DNA from: JBNJGB01 sp051747385
GTDB taxonomy: Bacteria > Myxococcota_A > UBA9042 > PHBI01 > JACKFB01
Length of the DNA stretch: 5,707 nucleotides
Reading direction: 5' to 3'
NCBI GenBank assembly: GCA_051747385.1
Contig: JBNJGB010000073.1
Location: 1-5,707 of the forward strand
Below, piece by piece: positions 5,267-5,707 of this stretch (within the stretch, counting starts at the first letter, position 1; each line of letters opens with the position of its first letter). Under the pieces are notes generated by a model. That model was not told where the DNA came from and did not search any database. It saw nothing but the letters and a program-made list of their open reading frames with translations. The translations under genes were made by a program, and so were the position numbers.

Positions 5267-5286
5267 GCCCGGGGATCACCCGGGCT
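5266..5286. terminator. Hairpin between convergent genes, possible bidirectional terminator
   Basis: AGCCCGGG (5266-5273) and CCCGGGCT (5279-5286) form a perfect 8-bp stem with a GATCA loop. It begins on the last base of the arsM stop and contains the stop codon of the opposing antiporter gene (5278-5276) in its loop. It lacks a U-tract on either strand, so it is not a classic intrinsic terminator, but its position suits separating two convergent transcripts. Confidence 0.5.
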
Positions 5287-5707
5287 GGCCCAGGAGGTCC
5301 CGGGCCGCCTCCACGGCCTCGTGGCTCCCCGAGATGAGCACCACGTCATCGGCGCGGAGCACCTCCGCGTCCTTGGGCGTGATCACGTCGTGTCCGGGCC
5401 TGTGGATGGCCAGGATGGTGGCGCCGGTGAGGCCCCGGAGCTCCAATTCGCCCAGGCTGCTCCCCACGGCGTCGCTTTCGGGCGCGATGCGGATCGGCGT
5501 GATGTTGCCCAGGCCGGGCAGGAGCACCTCCAGCTCGCGGGTGTGCTCCTCGTCGGGGTGGCGCTGACGCTCCAGGGCCTCGAGCACGACCTCGGCGCCC
5601 GCCCGGACGTGGCCCTCCAGGTTCGTCGTGCTCGTCCAGAACGCGATCCCCAGGCCCGCCAGCAGCAGGATGAGGAGCCCGGCGCCCCAGCCCAGGGGGA
5701 GAAGCGG
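5276..5707 (-). CDS. C-terminal part of a cation:proton antiporter with TrkA-C domain
   Basis: The frame is open from the right edge to TGA 5278-5276, giving 143 visible C-terminal residues. The first 24 visible residues form a membrane helix (GAGLLILLLAGLGIAFW). A linker follows, SRT-free but charged: TNLEGHVRAGAEVVLEALERQ, written here as TNLEGHVRAGA then EVVLEALERQ. The remainder is a cytoplasmic TrkA-C/RCK-C fold: SSLGELELRGLTGATILAIH, then RPGHDVITPKDAEVLRADDV and VLISGSHEAVEAARDLL. TrkA-C domains sense nucleotides or ions and gate K+ or Na+ transporters. This order (last membrane helix, linker, TrkA-C at the end) is seen in CPA-type antiporters related to KefB/CvrA. The missing N-terminal membrane domain would settle the family; another TrkA-C transporter remains possible. 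Transcribed towards arsM, 9 bp between stops, so unlikely to share its regulation. Confidence 0.75.
   Translation of the reverse strand, partial: PLLPLGWGAGLLILLLAGLGIAFWTSTTNLEGHVRAGAEVVLEALERQRHPDEEHTRELEVLLPGLGNITPIRIAPESDAVGSSLGELELRGLTGATILAIHRPGHDVITPKDAEVLRADDVVLISGSHEAVEAARDLLGQPG

Overview
The window is GC-rich DNA, apparently well above 60% G+C (not computed), with nearly all third codon positions G or C in the solid genes. It looks like the chromosome of a high-GC environmental bacterium. An integron-type recombination site, leaderless-looking promoters and an ArsR/ArsM arsenic module are compatible with soil or sediment lineages such as Gemmatimonadota or a high-GC proteobacterium. 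That placement is inference; no gene here is diagnostic.

Left part (1-1711): no convincing complete protein gene. A 77-bp palindromic element at 86-162 has the layout of an integron attC site on the minus strand: boundary cores, an imperfect stem with one unpaired base on one arm, and a possible cassette gene start just beyond it running off the left edge. A decayed, oppositely oriented half-site may lie at 1058-1082. Between and beyond these are about 900 bp without a believable gene, then a degenerate repeat with a period near 45 bp built on a CCGCGG core (about 1304-1605).

Middle (1712-3443): a glutathione S-transferase of the YfcG/Nu-like type on the plus strand with its own promoter and strong ribosome binding site. 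Convergent to it, on the minus strand, is a MntA/HepT-type toxin-antitoxin pair. The nucleotidyltransferase antitoxin (MntA-like) is intact. The HEPN toxin (HepT-like) overlaps it by 8 bp and carries an in-frame TAG at codon 37, so it is probably broken.

Spacer (3444-3998): a 207-bp minisatellite built without indels from 7- and 11-bp units begins 20 bp upstream of the -35 box of the antitoxin gene. It is followed by a strong G-quadruplex motif on the minus strand and a short protein-like reading frame that may be the tail of a lost gene.

Right part (3999-5707): arsR and arsM overlap by ATGA and form an operon. An As(III)-responsive repressor would control an arsenite methyltransferase that turns As(III) into methylated species. 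A perfect hairpin spans the gap to a convergent gene cut by the right edge, the C-terminal part of a cation:proton antiporter with a TrkA-C regulatory domain. No complete, obviously novel system is visible. The most unusual items are the attC site with its non-coding surroundings, the interrupted toxin, and the ordered minisatellite beside the antitoxin promoter.
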